DNA from: Rhodopirellula sp.
GTDB lineage: Bacteria > Planctomycetota > Planctomycetia > Pirellulales > Pirellulaceae
Reading direction: 5' to 3'
NCBI GenBank assembly: GCA_002689655.1
Contig: NZHC01000070.1
Span: 69,272 to 133,271, forward strand
DNA length: 64,000 bases
The position numbers and the translations under genes were made by a program. Positions 17,465 to 25,996 of this stretch are shown here, in pieces. The notes beneath the pieces were generated by a model, which saw only the letters and a list, made by a program, of their open reading frames with translations, made no database searches and had not been told where the DNA came from. Within the stretch, counting starts at the first letter, position 1. Each line of letters starts with the position of its first letter.

Positions 17465-18871
17465 CTAGTGCTCGCCATCGTTTGAAACGTGGTACTGCTT
17501 CGCCAATGTCGCCTTTGTTTCCGCCATGTTGATGACTGGCATCAAGCGACAGAACAACAAGAACAAAGTGAAGAACAGACCAAACGAACCAATCAACATC
17601 GACCAATCAACCCAGGTGGGCGAGAAGTACGCCCATGCACTCGGCAGATAATCTCTCGACAAACTTGTCACCACGATCACAAATCGCTCGAACCACATCC
17701 CGATGTTCACGAAGATGCAGACCAGAACGATCATCCACGGCGTGGTTCGAAGCTTCTTGAACCAGAACAACTGGGGGCTGATCACGTTGCAGGTGACCAT
17801 GGTCCAGTAAGCCCACCAATATGGCCCGAAAGCACGATTAGTGAACGCAAATTTTTCTTCTTGCACCTGACCATACCAAGCGATGAAGAACTCCGTTCCG
17901 TAGGCCAACCCGACAATCGACCCGGTCGCGAGAATAATCTTGCACATGTTGTCCAAGTGCCGGATCGTGATCAGGTTCTCAAGCCCGAGCATTTTGCGAG
18001 CTGGAATCATCAGCGTTAACACCATCGCAAAACCGCTGAAGATCGCCCCAGCAACGAAGTACGGTGGGAAAATGGTTGTGTGCCACCCTGGAACCTGCGA
18101 GACCGCGAAGTCAAACGACACGATCGTATGCACCGAAAGCACCAGCGGCGCCGCAAACGCTGCCAGCAAAGCATAAGCTTTTTCGTAACGCATCCAATGT
18201 CGTGAAGAACCCGACCACCCGAGCGAAAGTACGCCGTACGCCATTCGTCGCCATTTATTGACCGATCGATCGCGAAAGGTTGCAAGATCAGGCACCATTC
18301 CCATGTACCAGAACAGCAGAGACACGGTTCCATAAGTACTGACCGCGAATACGTCCCAAAGAAGCGGACTGCGGAACTGAGGCCACATCCACAAATTCAA
18401 ACTGGGATAAGGTGCCAACCAGAAAGCCAGCCACGCGCGCCCCACATGGATTCCCGGAAATGTTCCCGCGCAAACCACCGCAAAGATCGTCATCGCCTCA
18501 GCAGCACGGTTGATGCTCGTACGCCATTCCTGCCTGAACAGGAACAGAATCGCACTAATCAAAGTTCCTGCGTGGCCGATACCGACCCAGAAAACAAAGT
18601 TGACAATCGGCCAACCCCAGAAAACCGGTGAGCGATTACCCCATACGCCCACACCCGTGTAGATCAGGTACAGGATACAGATCCCCAACCACTGCAGAAG
18701 CGCAAAGGAGATCAGAAAACCGATCACCCAGCTCGTGCTTGGCTTGCGTTCAGCTACCTGACACACCGCCTCGGTGATGTCATGGTAGGTCGTATCACCG
18801 AGCACCAAGGGTGCCCGTTCGCCGGGTTGCTCGACCGTGTTATCCAGTCCGTTTGGAATGGCAAGTGACAT
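17465..18871 (-). CDS. actC: Alternative complex III membrane subunit ActC (NrfD/PsrC-like)
   Basis: The 468-residue protein has about ten transmembrane helices and belongs to the NrfD/polysulfide-reductase membrane subunit family, as ActC does. Characteristic segments are [52 protein letters not shown]-like [16 protein letters not shown], and [16 protein letters not shown]. With ActF it forms the quinol oxidation and proposed proton-translocating core; it carries no haem. It starts 85 bases after the ActB stop. The size matches the family. Confidence 0.94.
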   Translation of the reverse strand: MSLAIPNGLDNTVEQPGERAPLVLGDTTYHDITEAVCQVAERKPSTSWVIGFLISFALLQWLGICILYLIYTGVGVWGNRSPVFWGWPIVNFVFWVGIGHAGTLISAILFLFRQEWRTSINRAAEAMTIFAVVCAGTFPGIHVGRAWLAFWLAPYPSLNLWMWPQFRSPLLWDVFAVSTYGTVSLLFWYMGMVPDLATFRDRSVNKWRRMAYGVLSLGWSGSSRHWMRYEKAYALLAAFAAPLVLSVHTIVSFDFAVSQVPGWHTTIFPPYFVAGAIFSGFAMVLTLMIPARKMLGLENLITIRHLDNMCKIILATGSIVGLAYGTEFFIAWYGQVQEEKFAFTNRAFGPYWWAYWTMVTCNVISPQLFWFKKLRTTPWMIVLVCIFVNIGMWFERFVIVVTSLSRDYLPSAWAYFSPTWVDWSMLIGSFGLFFTLFLLFCRLMPVINMAETKATLAKQYHVSNDGEH

Positions 18872-18956
18872 GGACTTTTTACTTCGTAGTTGACAAAAAC
18901 ATTTTGAATCAATCGAGTGAAAACCACGTGGCCTTCACGAACTCTTTAACGCACTT

Positions 18957-21900
18957 CTACTCTTTTGCGGCAGCATCATGATCGTGATCATCGTGCCCCT
19001 CGTGATCATCATGCCCCTCGTGATCATCATGCCCCTCGTGATCATCATGCCCCTCGTGATCATCATGCCCCTCGTGGCTGTCATGATGCTCACCATGGCC
19101 ATGGCTGTGTGGCGGTTCCATATTCAGCAGTTCATCGACCTGCTTTTTAGTCATCAGACGTCGATGTGGATTTGTAACCCTCGCAAGGTACTGGGTCCGC
19201 GTCTTCAGGTTCAACTGACCCAACATCCCGTAACTTCGGTCATCTTCCCGCTTCTTGGATACGGCGGACTCGGGATCGGAAATATCGCCAAATTCTATCG
19301 CCCGCGTTGGACACGCTGACTGACAAGCGGTGACAACATCACCATCGGCGACATCCCGCCCTTCTTTGATCGCGTTAATTTTGGCGCCCTCAACCCGCTG
19401 GATGCAGTAGGTGCACTTTTCCATCACACCACGCCCGCGAACCGTTACCTCAGGATTCATGACGAGAGCCTGCAGTTTGCGATTAGCTGACTCAATGTGG
19501 TTCGGATAGGCATCGATACCGTACCCAGTACCGATATCTTCGTTGTAGTTGAAGTAATTGAAACGCCTGACCTTGAACGGACAGTTATTGGCACAATAGC
19601 GAGTACCGATACAACGGTTGTAGGCCATCGCGTTGATGCCCTCCTCGGTATGCACCGTGGCAGCCACAGGACAAACCTGTTCACAAGGGGCCGTTTCACA
19701 ATGCATGCAGGCAACGGGCTCTTGAACGATATCTGCGTGTGTCTCGTCGCCCTGGAAGTACCGATCAAGACGCAACCAGTGCATCTCACGGCTATTCATG
19801 ACTTGCTCGCGACCCACGATTGGCACGTTGTTCTCGCTTTGGCAAGCAACGACGCAGGCACTGCAACCAATGCACTTTCCAAGATCAACGGACATCCCCC
19901 ACTGAGGAACAGTGACCCCGTTCTTCTTGTCCTCTTGCTCCAACTGCGTCAACGGCTCTACCCAAGGCGACCCATTACCATCGGGCCCTACCTTTGGAAC
20001 ATGCGGCCCTTGCACTTCGGCAAACTCAGAAACCCTCTTGTAGAGTTCGGCGGTGCCTTCGCGCACCAAAGTAAAACTCCGCTCCTCAGTCTCCTCTCGC
20101 CCACGCTCATCAATCGCCCAGTGGTCCTGAGTCGTTGCAAGCACATAATCTGTGTATCGGGGGCGTCCCTCCACGCCGTAAGCGACCATAACGCCTTCGT
20201 CACGCCGAATCGCTGACACGTCAAAACCGACGACATCAACCCCCTTATCAGGATCACCACCAACCATCCCAACTCGCTCACGACCGTAACCGAGAGTCAC
20301 AGTAATGACACCTGGTGCGCAACCCGGCATTTCGTAAACAGGCAGTTCAACCTTCTCATCACCAATCCTGAGAGCGACCATTTGCCCGTGTCGAAGCACC
20401 CGTCCGCCACCGGCCGAACTGTCCGTGGCATCTCCGTCGAGGCTGATCCCGCGTGCTGTCGCAGGACTCATCACAGCGGCATTGTCCCACGCCAACTTAG
20501 TCAATGCCTGCGGCATTTCCTGAAGCCAGCCATTATTGGCAAACCGACCGTCGTAAAGCCCATCAGCCGGATTGAAGATTACCTCGATTTGATTCTTATC
20601 AACCGTGGAGGCGGCAACAGGGGCACCGTCTTCTGCTTCACCGGGCTCGCCCGCCAACTCGAGAGCACCGCCCTGACTTCTCAGATCCTCTTTAAAGCCG
20701 TCATGCAGCAGGCCTCGCCACTCGCGGTCACTCAGGTCACTGCCGCCCGCTTGATCAGCAGTGCGACGCACGATGGCACCTCCGTCGGTCACTTTTTCAC
20801 CGAGCATCATAGCAAGCAGCTCAATTGCAGAACGGCCTCCGAGCAACGGAAGAATCTGAGGCTGACAGACGCCGTAATACCCGTCGTCGTTCACACAGTC
20901 TCCCCAGGACTCCAACTGGTGCGACAGAGGAAGCGACCAATCACAAATCGCCCCGGTTTCATCATCGTATTCACCAAGATAAATCGAAGTCGCACCTTCG
21001 ATTTCACCCAAGCTCGCAAGAGCAGCAGACAGATCCACGCCACCGGGCGCCGTGTAGACAGGATTGTCACCAAGGATCAACAAGTTCTTGACTTGGCCAC
21101 CATTGATTTTCTCGACCAACCCAGAGAGCGAGTCGCCCGTACTCAACCCATCATCAACTCGCGTTGTAAATTTCTGCAATTTCCCAAACGAGCCGAGCTT
21201 CTGATTCACCTGAACGCCAGCCTGAATGGCCTCGGCCCCCAGATGATCTCCGACCACCACCACGGCCTTGTTACCCGCGGCTGCAATATCATGCGATAGC
21301 ACATCCAAGAATCTTTCAAGGCGATCCTCAGCGGAAATCTCATCAAATGCCTCTGGCTCTGCCTCATGCTCATGAGCTTCGCCAGCAGCCAACTTGTCCA
21401 CCCGTCGCCCGAGCTCAGCGAGAAACTTGGGGATCTCACTGGGACGCAGAGCGAGACGCGAATCAGCAGCAGCACCGGTGGACGTGAAACCACCCTCAAC
21501 CACATAAAGACGATTCATTCCATCCTTATTTGGCCCCGGGTCACGGCGTTTCCCGAACCCGACGGCATTGGACAACATATTCCGGTCCGTACCCAGGATA
21601 TCGGCCTGCAGTGCAACGATCACCTCGGCCTGTTCAAGATCCAGTGTCTGCCGAGCTTGCTTTCCAAAAGCTGCTTTTGTTGCCCGCCCCATGACATCAC
21701 CTGCCACCCCGTCGTATTGACAGACGGTCGCCTTGGGCAAACGCTCCTTCAGGGCTTTAACCATACGCACCAGCGAAGGAGAGCTCGTCGGAGCCATCAA
21801 CAGAGCAAAACCGGCACCATCACCGGAAGCCTCCACAACCGACCTGGCAACCGGATCAAACTCAGACCAATCAACTTCAAACCTGCGGCCATTGTGTTCC

Positions 21901-22421
21901 GCGAGCCTGCTTTTCTGCAACAAAAACCCTTCATCACCACGGGCACGATCTGGATCATAGAGCTGCAACACCGAGGCCTGAACGTAGGCATCTGTCCCAG
22001 CACCACTGGGATGCGACGTGTTAGGCTCAACCTTCAAAGGACGTCCATCAACGCAAGTCACGAGCAGATTGTACGCGCGTCCTGCGAGCTCAAAGTTGGT
22101 TGCCCGCTGGTAATTCTCACCAGGCACACGCCCCTCTGGCCTAATCACAAAAGGCTCAATGGTCTCCTTTGGATAGCGGCACCCAGCAGCGCCCGCAACC
22201 GCAAGAGAAGCCCCCATCAATTGCATCCAGCGACGGCGAGAAACACCCTCCGGAAATTCGGAGGCAGCAACTGGAAACTCACGGTCCAAGTATTCGTTGA
22301 ACTCTGCCTCGCCTCGCAGCTCAGTGATGCTACGCCAGTAGTTAGCCTTGGAAGAACCACCTCCAGCAGATGAGCTGGTGAGATTCTCGGTGGCAGATGA
22401 GTCCGATTCGTTGGAGATCAT
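18957..22421 (-). CDS. actB: Alternative complex III iron-sulfur subunit ActB with His/Asp-rich C-terminal tail
   Basis: The 1154-residue protein is the B1-B2 fusion form of ActB. Residues 61-81 carry a twin-arginine export signal (SRRRWMQLMG, then a Cys at 81 preceded by AVAGAAG). A large domain related to molybdopterin oxidoreductases follows; in this family it is known not to hold the cofactor. A ferredoxin-like region at about residues 848-1038 has four Cys clusters: CIGCSACVVACQ, CMHCETAPCEQVCP, CIGTRYCANNCPFK, and CTYCIQRV with CQSACPTRAI. These should hold three 4Fe-4S and one 3Fe-4S cluster. The last 40 residues are a GHDDHE-type repeat, an addition not needed for the family fold. It acts on the periplasmic face, passing electrons from quinol to the haem subunits. 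Confidence 0.95.
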   Translation of the reverse strand: MISNESDSSATENLTSSSAGGGSSKANYWRSITELRGEAEFNEYLDREFPVAASEFPEGVSRRRWMQLMGASLAVAGAAGCRYPKETIEPFVIRPEGRVPGENYQRATNFELAGRAYNLLVTCVDGRPLKVEPNTSHPSGAGTDAYVQASVLQLYDPDRARGDEGFLLQKSRLAEHNGRRFEVDWSEFDPVARSVVEASGDGAGFALLMAPTSSPSLVRMVKALKERLPKATVCQYDGVAGDVMGRATKAAFGKQARQTLDLEQAEVIVALQADILGTDRNMLSNAVGFGKRRDPGPNKDGMNRLYVVEGGFTSTGAAADSRLALRPSEIPKFLAELGRRVDKLAAGEAHEHEAEPEAFDEISAEDRLERFLDVLSHDIAAAGNKAVVVVGDHLGAEAIQAGVQVNQKLGSFGKLQKFTTRVDDGLSTGDSLSGLVEKINGGQVKNLLILGDNPVYTAPGGVDLSAALASLGEIEGATSIYLGEYDDETGAICDWSLPLSHQLESWGDCVNDDGYYGVCQPQILPLLGGRSAIELLAMMLGEKVTDGGAIVRRTADQAGGSDLSDREWRGLLHDGFKEDLRSQGGALELAGEPGEAEDGAPVAASTVDKNQIEVIFNPADGLYDGRFANNGWLQEMPQALTKLAWDNAAVMSPATARGISLDGDATDSSAGGGRVLRHGQMVALRIGDEKVELPVYEMPGCAPGVITVTLGYGRERVGMVGGDPDKGVDVVGFDVSAIRRDEGVMVAYGVEGRPRYTDYVLATTQDHWAIDERGREETEERSFTLVREGTAELYKRVSEFAEVQGPHVPKVGPDGNGSPWVEPLTQLEQEDKKNGVTVPQWGMSVDLGKCIGCSACVVACQSENNVPIVGREQVMNSREMHWLRLDRYFQGDETHADIVQEPVACMHCETAPCEQVCPVAATVHTEEGINAMAYNRCIGTRYCANNCPFKVRRFNYFNYNEDIGTGYGIDAYPNHIESANRKLQALVMNPEVTVRGRGVMEKCTYCIQRVEGAKINAIKEGRDVADGDVVTACQSACPTRAIEFGDISDPESAVSKKREDDRSYGMLGQLNLKTRTQYLARVTNPHRRLMTKKQVDELLNMEPPHSHGHGEHHDSHEGHDDHEGHDDHEGHDDHEGHDDHEGHDDHDHDAAAKE
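18993..19082. repeat. 18-bp in-frame tandem repeat in the 3' end of actB
   Basis: Five 18-base units beginning (A/G)TGCCCCTCGTGATCATC lie head to tail. The middle three are identical, the first differs at one base and the last is diverged. On the coding strand they specify the hexapeptide GHDDHE. Identity at this level suggests recent expansion. Confidence 0.92.
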
Positions 22422-22476
22422 ATCAGGATGATTTTCGAAGGGTCGTATATGGTTTGTTTGCAGAACGCGGCCATGT

Positions 22477-23193
22477 CTAGCGGTGACAGACAGCGCAGTT
22501 CACGAGCGGATTGATATTACTTTCACCAATGTGCTTCTCAGCCCAGTCCGCTTGCTCACCCAAAGGATTGCCATCCACGTCGAGTTCATTCGGATCCCAC
22601 TCCCAGTCGAGCTTGGTGACACGATTCACTGGCCGCAGATGCTCATTCGGCTCGCGATGACAACTGATGCACCAAGCCATGGATAATTGCTTTGCTTGGT
22701 AAACCGTCTCCATTTGATCGATCCGACCGTGACAGGTCACACAACTGACGCCGGAATTCACGTGGGCAGCATGGTTGAAGTAGACAAACGACGGCAGGTT
22801 ATGAACACGCGTCCACGCAACACTCCGCCCCAGATTCCAGCTCTCACGAATCGGCCCCAGCTTCACGCTGGTCGGATGAATCGCAGCCAACGCAGTCACA
22901 CCGTCCTTACCTTTCGGGCTGTGACAATTGATGCAGGTCGCAGTCGGCGGCACTGCTGCGTGGGCGGCATCGAAAACCGTGTTGTGGCAATAACGACAAT
23001 CCAGCTTCAGTTGTCCAGCGTGGATCGCGTGGCTGAAGGGGACTGGCTGCGTCGGCTCGTAGCCGACGTTCAAGGTCACAGGGTCGGTAATCAACCCGCC
23101 CATGGCACCTGCAAAGACAACGCCCGCAGCCGTTGCTACCGCAAAAATACCGAGGAGTGGATTGACCCAACGAGGAAACAAAAACCGTTGCAT
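22477..23193 (-). CDS. actA: Alternative complex III pentahaem cytochrome c subunit ActA
   Basis: The 238-residue protein has one N-terminal helix (about residues 11-31, NPLLGIFAVATAAGVVFAGA) that acts as membrane anchor. It has five CxxCH haem motifs at residues 66-70 (CRYCH), 87-91 (CINCH), 151-155 (CVTCH), 175-179 (CISCH) and 233-237 (CAVCH). Five haems on one anchored subunit is the signature of ActA. It is the first gene of the operon, 55 bases before actB, and passes electrons from the ActB clusters towards the monohaem ActE part or the oxidase. The fifth haem motif sits at the extreme C-terminus. Confidence 0.95.
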   Translation of the reverse strand: MQRFLFPRWVNPLLGIFAVATAAGVVFAGAMGGLITDPVTLNVGYEPTQPVPFSHAIHAGQLKLDCRYCHNTVFDAAHAAVPPTATCINCHSPKGKDGVTALAAIHPTSVKLGPIRESWNLGRSVAWTRVHNLPSFVYFNHAAHVNSGVSCVTCHGRIDQMETVYQAKQLSMAWCISCHREPNEHLRPVNRVTKLDWEWDPNELDVDGNPLGEQADWAEKHIGESNINPLVNCAVCHR

Positions 23194-23580
23194 GATTTAT
23201 TTGGCCGGCGATCAAGTCGCAGCCCAGTTCCACACTTAAAGATGAGGGAAGATATGGCACAGGTGCCGTGTCGTACACAGTATGGGGACAGCCCCCACGA
23301 GCTGGCAATGGCAGCGAGGAATCGAGCGACATTGTGTCGCATAAATCGGCCGACTTTCTCCCATTTGCGACATTGTGCCGCACAAGCCGACGGGAAAAAC
23401 AGCCCGCACCAACCACTCGAAGCGCCCATTCCACCAGAGTCAGGGTGGGGTGTTATCGACCAGCCAACAGCCAAACCATCAGGCTAAATCTCTCTTCCTG
23501 CAACACAGAACGCCCCAATGCCAGCCACATTCACGCAAGCGGGGACATTTGGGCAAGAGCAACATGCGAACCTAGGTCGC
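23194..23580. promoter_or_regulatory. Upstream region of the actA-ctaF respiratory operon with paired inverted repeats
   Basis: This 387-base region precedes an operon of about 15 kb and must hold its main promoter. It has two almost identical 15-base inverted repeats, GCGACATTGTGTCGC at 23326-23340 and GCGACATTGTGCCGC at 23367-23381, with centres 41 bases apart (about four helical turns). That layout fits a dimeric regulator bound twice on one face of the DNA. Open frames across the region are shadows of one another. No -35/-10 pair could be assigned with confidence. Confidence 0.5.
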
Positions 23581-24624
23581 CTACCACCAGGCACCGTCAG
23601 TGGTAACAGGTTCCACAGGGCACCTCATCGAGGACAACGCGGATGCCAATTCGCTAACAGCCCAGTCTAAATCGTCAATTTCAAGGCGATACTCAGGCCA
23701 ACGCCATCCGGAGGGCCACATCTGGTGCGGTGCTGGCCATCGTGTTTTATCAGTCGTCGACTGCATTCGCGCGACCAAGCGTGGGACGCTGACAGAACCT
23801 GTCTCCGGCGATGTTAACTGGGGCAAACACGGCAAGAAAGCCGAGACCCAAGGCCCCTCGCTCGCCTTCACGCCGCAAATGACACTATCAATCTGCCCCA
23901 TGCCCTCCTCAGCCTCAGCACCGGCCGCTTGATCAGCACCGGCCGCTTGATCAGATCCGGCCGCTTGATCAGATCCGGCCGCTTGGGGCGTCTTAAAACG
24001 CTCGTGGCTCACGCGTGCAGGCGCATTCCCGACAACCTTCATGCGTTCCGCAAATGGCTTGGCGGCGAAGATCGAAACCCCAAACTGAGAGGCCAAGCGG
24101 GCGCAGAGTTCTTCGCGAATAGTTTGATCCCCCCCCACCAAAGCTAAAGAAGGTGTACCCTGGTCGATATGTTTGGCGAGACGTTCTAAGGTCCAGCCGA
24201 ATCGTGGATCTCTATAATGAGCGGCAACGTCACAGGCCGGCTGCAACACAAATTGACGTGCCGTATAGCGTGGGTGTGGAACAATCAAACCGGTCCCCCC
24301 CCCAACCAATTCGCCATGAAGCACAACATCCAAGTCGATCGCGCGGGCACCCCAACGCTGCCGCCGCTGTCGTCCCAAATCCGTCTCGATAACTTGCAGG
24401 CAATCTAAGATTGCTCTCGCAGAGGCTTCCGTGTCGAACGCCGCAACAGCATTCAAGAATGGCTCTTGCCCGCTAGGGCCGCCAATGGGAGGTGTTTCAA
24501 ACAGACGACTGGCCTGCAATCCATTGACCATCGACAAGCTAGCCACGGCTTTTGCAGCCTCCGCAATTAGAGCGTGCCGATCGCCTAGGTTGCTGCCGAA
24601 ACTGATCAAACACTGAGACTTCAC
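23581..24624 (-). CDS. folK: Folate biosynthesis pyrophosphokinase FolK with a long repeat-containing C-terminal extension
   Basis: Residues 1 to about 160 form a complete HPPK domain that pyrophosphorylates 6-hydroxymethyl-7,8-dihydropterin. ISFGSNLGDR lies at the N-terminus, LFETPPIGGPSGQEPFLNAV carries the substrate-binding stretch, and RWGARAIDLDVVLHG (90-104) is the catalytic Asp motif. The protein is 347 residues, about twice the usual 160-180. The extension starts with SLALVGGDQTIREELCARLA (159-178), which resembles the front of a P-loop kinase but lacks GKS/T. It then has AAGSDQ hexapeptide repeats (about 214-236) and a C-terminal part with PRLVARMQST and EYRLEIDDLDWAVSELASAL. FolK fused to a deoxynucleoside kinase is known in Bacteroidetes, so a decayed kinase-like module is one possibility. 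The gene lies 387 bases upstream of actA. Confidence 0.88.
   Translation of the reverse strand: MKSQCLISFGSNLGDRHALIAEAAKAVASLSMVNGLQASRLFETPPIGGPSGQEPFLNAVAAFDTEASARAILDCLQVIETDLGRQRRQRWGARAIDLDVVLHGELVGGGTGLIVPHPRYTARQFVLQPACDVAAHYRDPRFGWTLERLAKHIDQGTPSLALVGGDQTIREELCARLASQFGVSIFAAKPFAERMKVVGNAPARVSHERFKTPQAAGSDQAAGSDQAAGADQAAGAEAEEGMGQIDSVICGVKASEGPWVSAFLPCLPQLTSPETGSVSVPRLVARMQSTTDKTRWPAPHQMWPSGWRWPEYRLEIDDLDWAVSELASALSSMRCPVEPVTTDGAWW
23923..23988. repeat. 18-bp in-frame tandem repeat inside folK
   Basis: Three full 18-base units (GGCCGCTTGATCAGNNCC; 23923, 23941, 23959) and a partial fourth lie head to tail within the folK extension and encode the hexapeptide repeat AAGSDQ/AAGADQ. Units two and three are identical. 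Confidence 0.9.
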
Positions 24625-24986
24625 GATGCTGCCTATTCACCTACGTTTACGAAACCGCGGCCGTCCATGACTGGGCTCAATAACACCAAAGCATAAACGA
24701 TACGACGGGAAAATCTTGGACCGATACGAATTCCTGTGGCGGAAGAGGGTGATTTACTACCTCGCCTACATCGAAGGACTGCCTACCACCTATCTCCTAC
24801 GCTAGCTTACGCAGCCGATTGAACGCCGAACACAGTCAAAACATGGACTCGATGGCTGGTTTTATCGTTGCGGGTGATCGACGAGGTGTGCGTTGACCAC
24901 GTTTTGTGCGAGAATAAGGCTTGCAGTCCCTTCTTGAACTTCCTCAAACAGTCGACGATTTCGTTGCTTGCTAGAACAGCCCCGCT
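24625..24986. other. Intergenic region between divergent folK and CPBP protease genes
   Basis: These 362 bases lie between divergent genes and must carry both promoters. A TTGACC hexamer at 24893-24898 is a possible -35 element for the protease gene, but no good -10 follows at the right distance. No repeat, hairpin or plausible small gene was seen. Confidence 0.4.
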
Positions 24987-25658
24987 ATGCACTCAGAAGA
25001 TCAAGAAAAAGCTGAGCAGACCCCCGACCAGGTATTTTTGTCCGCTGCTTTGTTTGAGCTCGCCCTCGCTGCTCTGGCACTTTTCCTAGGCTGGGTAATT
25101 GGTCCGTCAGCACGAGAAACAATTCCCGAGCTTTCAATTGACGAACTTTGGCCCATCTTGATCAGCATCTTAATTGGCTGCGTCGCAGCTGCCCCGATTC
25201 TTCTGTTCGTCGAAATCATCCGTCGCATCCCTTGGGAGCCGATTCGCGAACTGGAGCGTCTGACGGATGACGGAATGCTCCGCAGTCTGCTGCAACTTCG
25301 CCCACTCGAACTGATCATGGTCAGTCTGTGCGCTGGAATTGGCGAGGAACTCCTCTTTCGAGGTTGGCTGATGTACTGGCTCGCCAATCTGATTGGACTT
25401 GCGGAATTTTCCGGCGGCGCCACTTCTTCACTAGCGATGGGGATCGCATTGGTCACATCATCGTTAGTGTTCGGCTTTTTTCACCCCATCACAAAACTTT
25501 ACATAATACTGGCTGCCTTGATGGGCCTGTACTTTGGAGGCTTATTGCTCTACACGGGAAATCTCTTAGTTCCGATTGCCGCACACGCAACCTACGATGC
25601 AGTACAACTGATTCTTACTGCACGTAACGAGCAACGCGAAGTGCCCCAAGCTGCGTAG
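24987..25658 (+). CDS. CPBP-family intramembrane metalloprotease
   Basis: The 223-residue membrane protein has about six helices and the CPBP (Rce1/Abi-like) motifs. These are GIGEELLFRG at about residues 115-124 with the catalytic Glu pair and Arg, FGFFHPITKLY with the first zinc His, and IAAHATYDAV near the C-terminus with the second His. These proteins are intramembrane endopeptidases; in bacteria they act in bacteriocin self-immunity, protein processing or unknown roles. The N-terminal 13 residues are polar. The gene stands alone, divergent from folK, and nothing nearby suggests a substrate. A second CPBP gene lies at the right edge of the window. Confidence 0.88.
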   Translation: MHSEDQEKAEQTPDQVFLSAALFELALAALALFLGWVIGPSARETIPELSIDELWPILISILIGCVAAAPILLFVEIIRRIPWEPIRELERLTDDGMLRSLLQLRPLELIMVSLCAGIGEELLFRGWLMYWLANLIGLAEFSGGATSSLAMGIALVTSSLVFGFFHPITKLYIILAALMGLYFGGLLLYTGNLLVPIAAHATYDAVQLILTARNEQREVPQAA

Positions 25659-25996
25659 GATGCCGAACGCTCCCCGACACCGAACTATTCACATCTCACA
25701 TCCCACAAAGCTGGTGCCAAGACAGCACAACTGCGACAATACGAACATGTGCGGCATCTGGCGATACAATTTCAAGTATCATGAAAGGATGAGCTACAGA
25801 GCGATTCAGCAACTCAACGCTTCGGCATTCCATCACGCTCACAGCAAGCCAATTCGGCAAAGACCATTTCCTGTCCGCCTCCAAAAATTTCATCTCAGGT
25901 CTAGCGATGCTGCGCATGCATTTGCCAACTGTCATGACCCGCGTTTACGCCAGACCGCAACCTGTGAGTAGAGTCACCAGCATCACTCACCCGCAG
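25659..25996. other. Intergenic region upstream of the first PSD1 gene
   Basis: 338 bases without a supportable gene. The open frame at 25660-25971 overlaps the downstream gene's extended frame and has no protein-like character. The region presumably holds the promoter for the PSD1-DUF1501 pair, but no clear elements were identified. Confidence 0.4.

Noticed and set aside
18978-19090. The 18-base repeat in actB considered as a CRISPR-like or intergenic repeat
   Set aside because: Units are directly adjacent with no spacers and lie in frame within the coding sequence, so it is a coding minisatellite.
19497-22373. Long plus-strand frames of 239, 305 and 335 codons opposite actB
   Set aside because: They are antisense shadows of a well-supported gene with clear Fe-S motifs; their products have no family features.
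22687-23487. 266-codon plus-strand frame opposite actA and its upstream region
   Set aside because: It is antisense to five haem motifs in actA and has no protein-like features; its length reflects low stop frequency.
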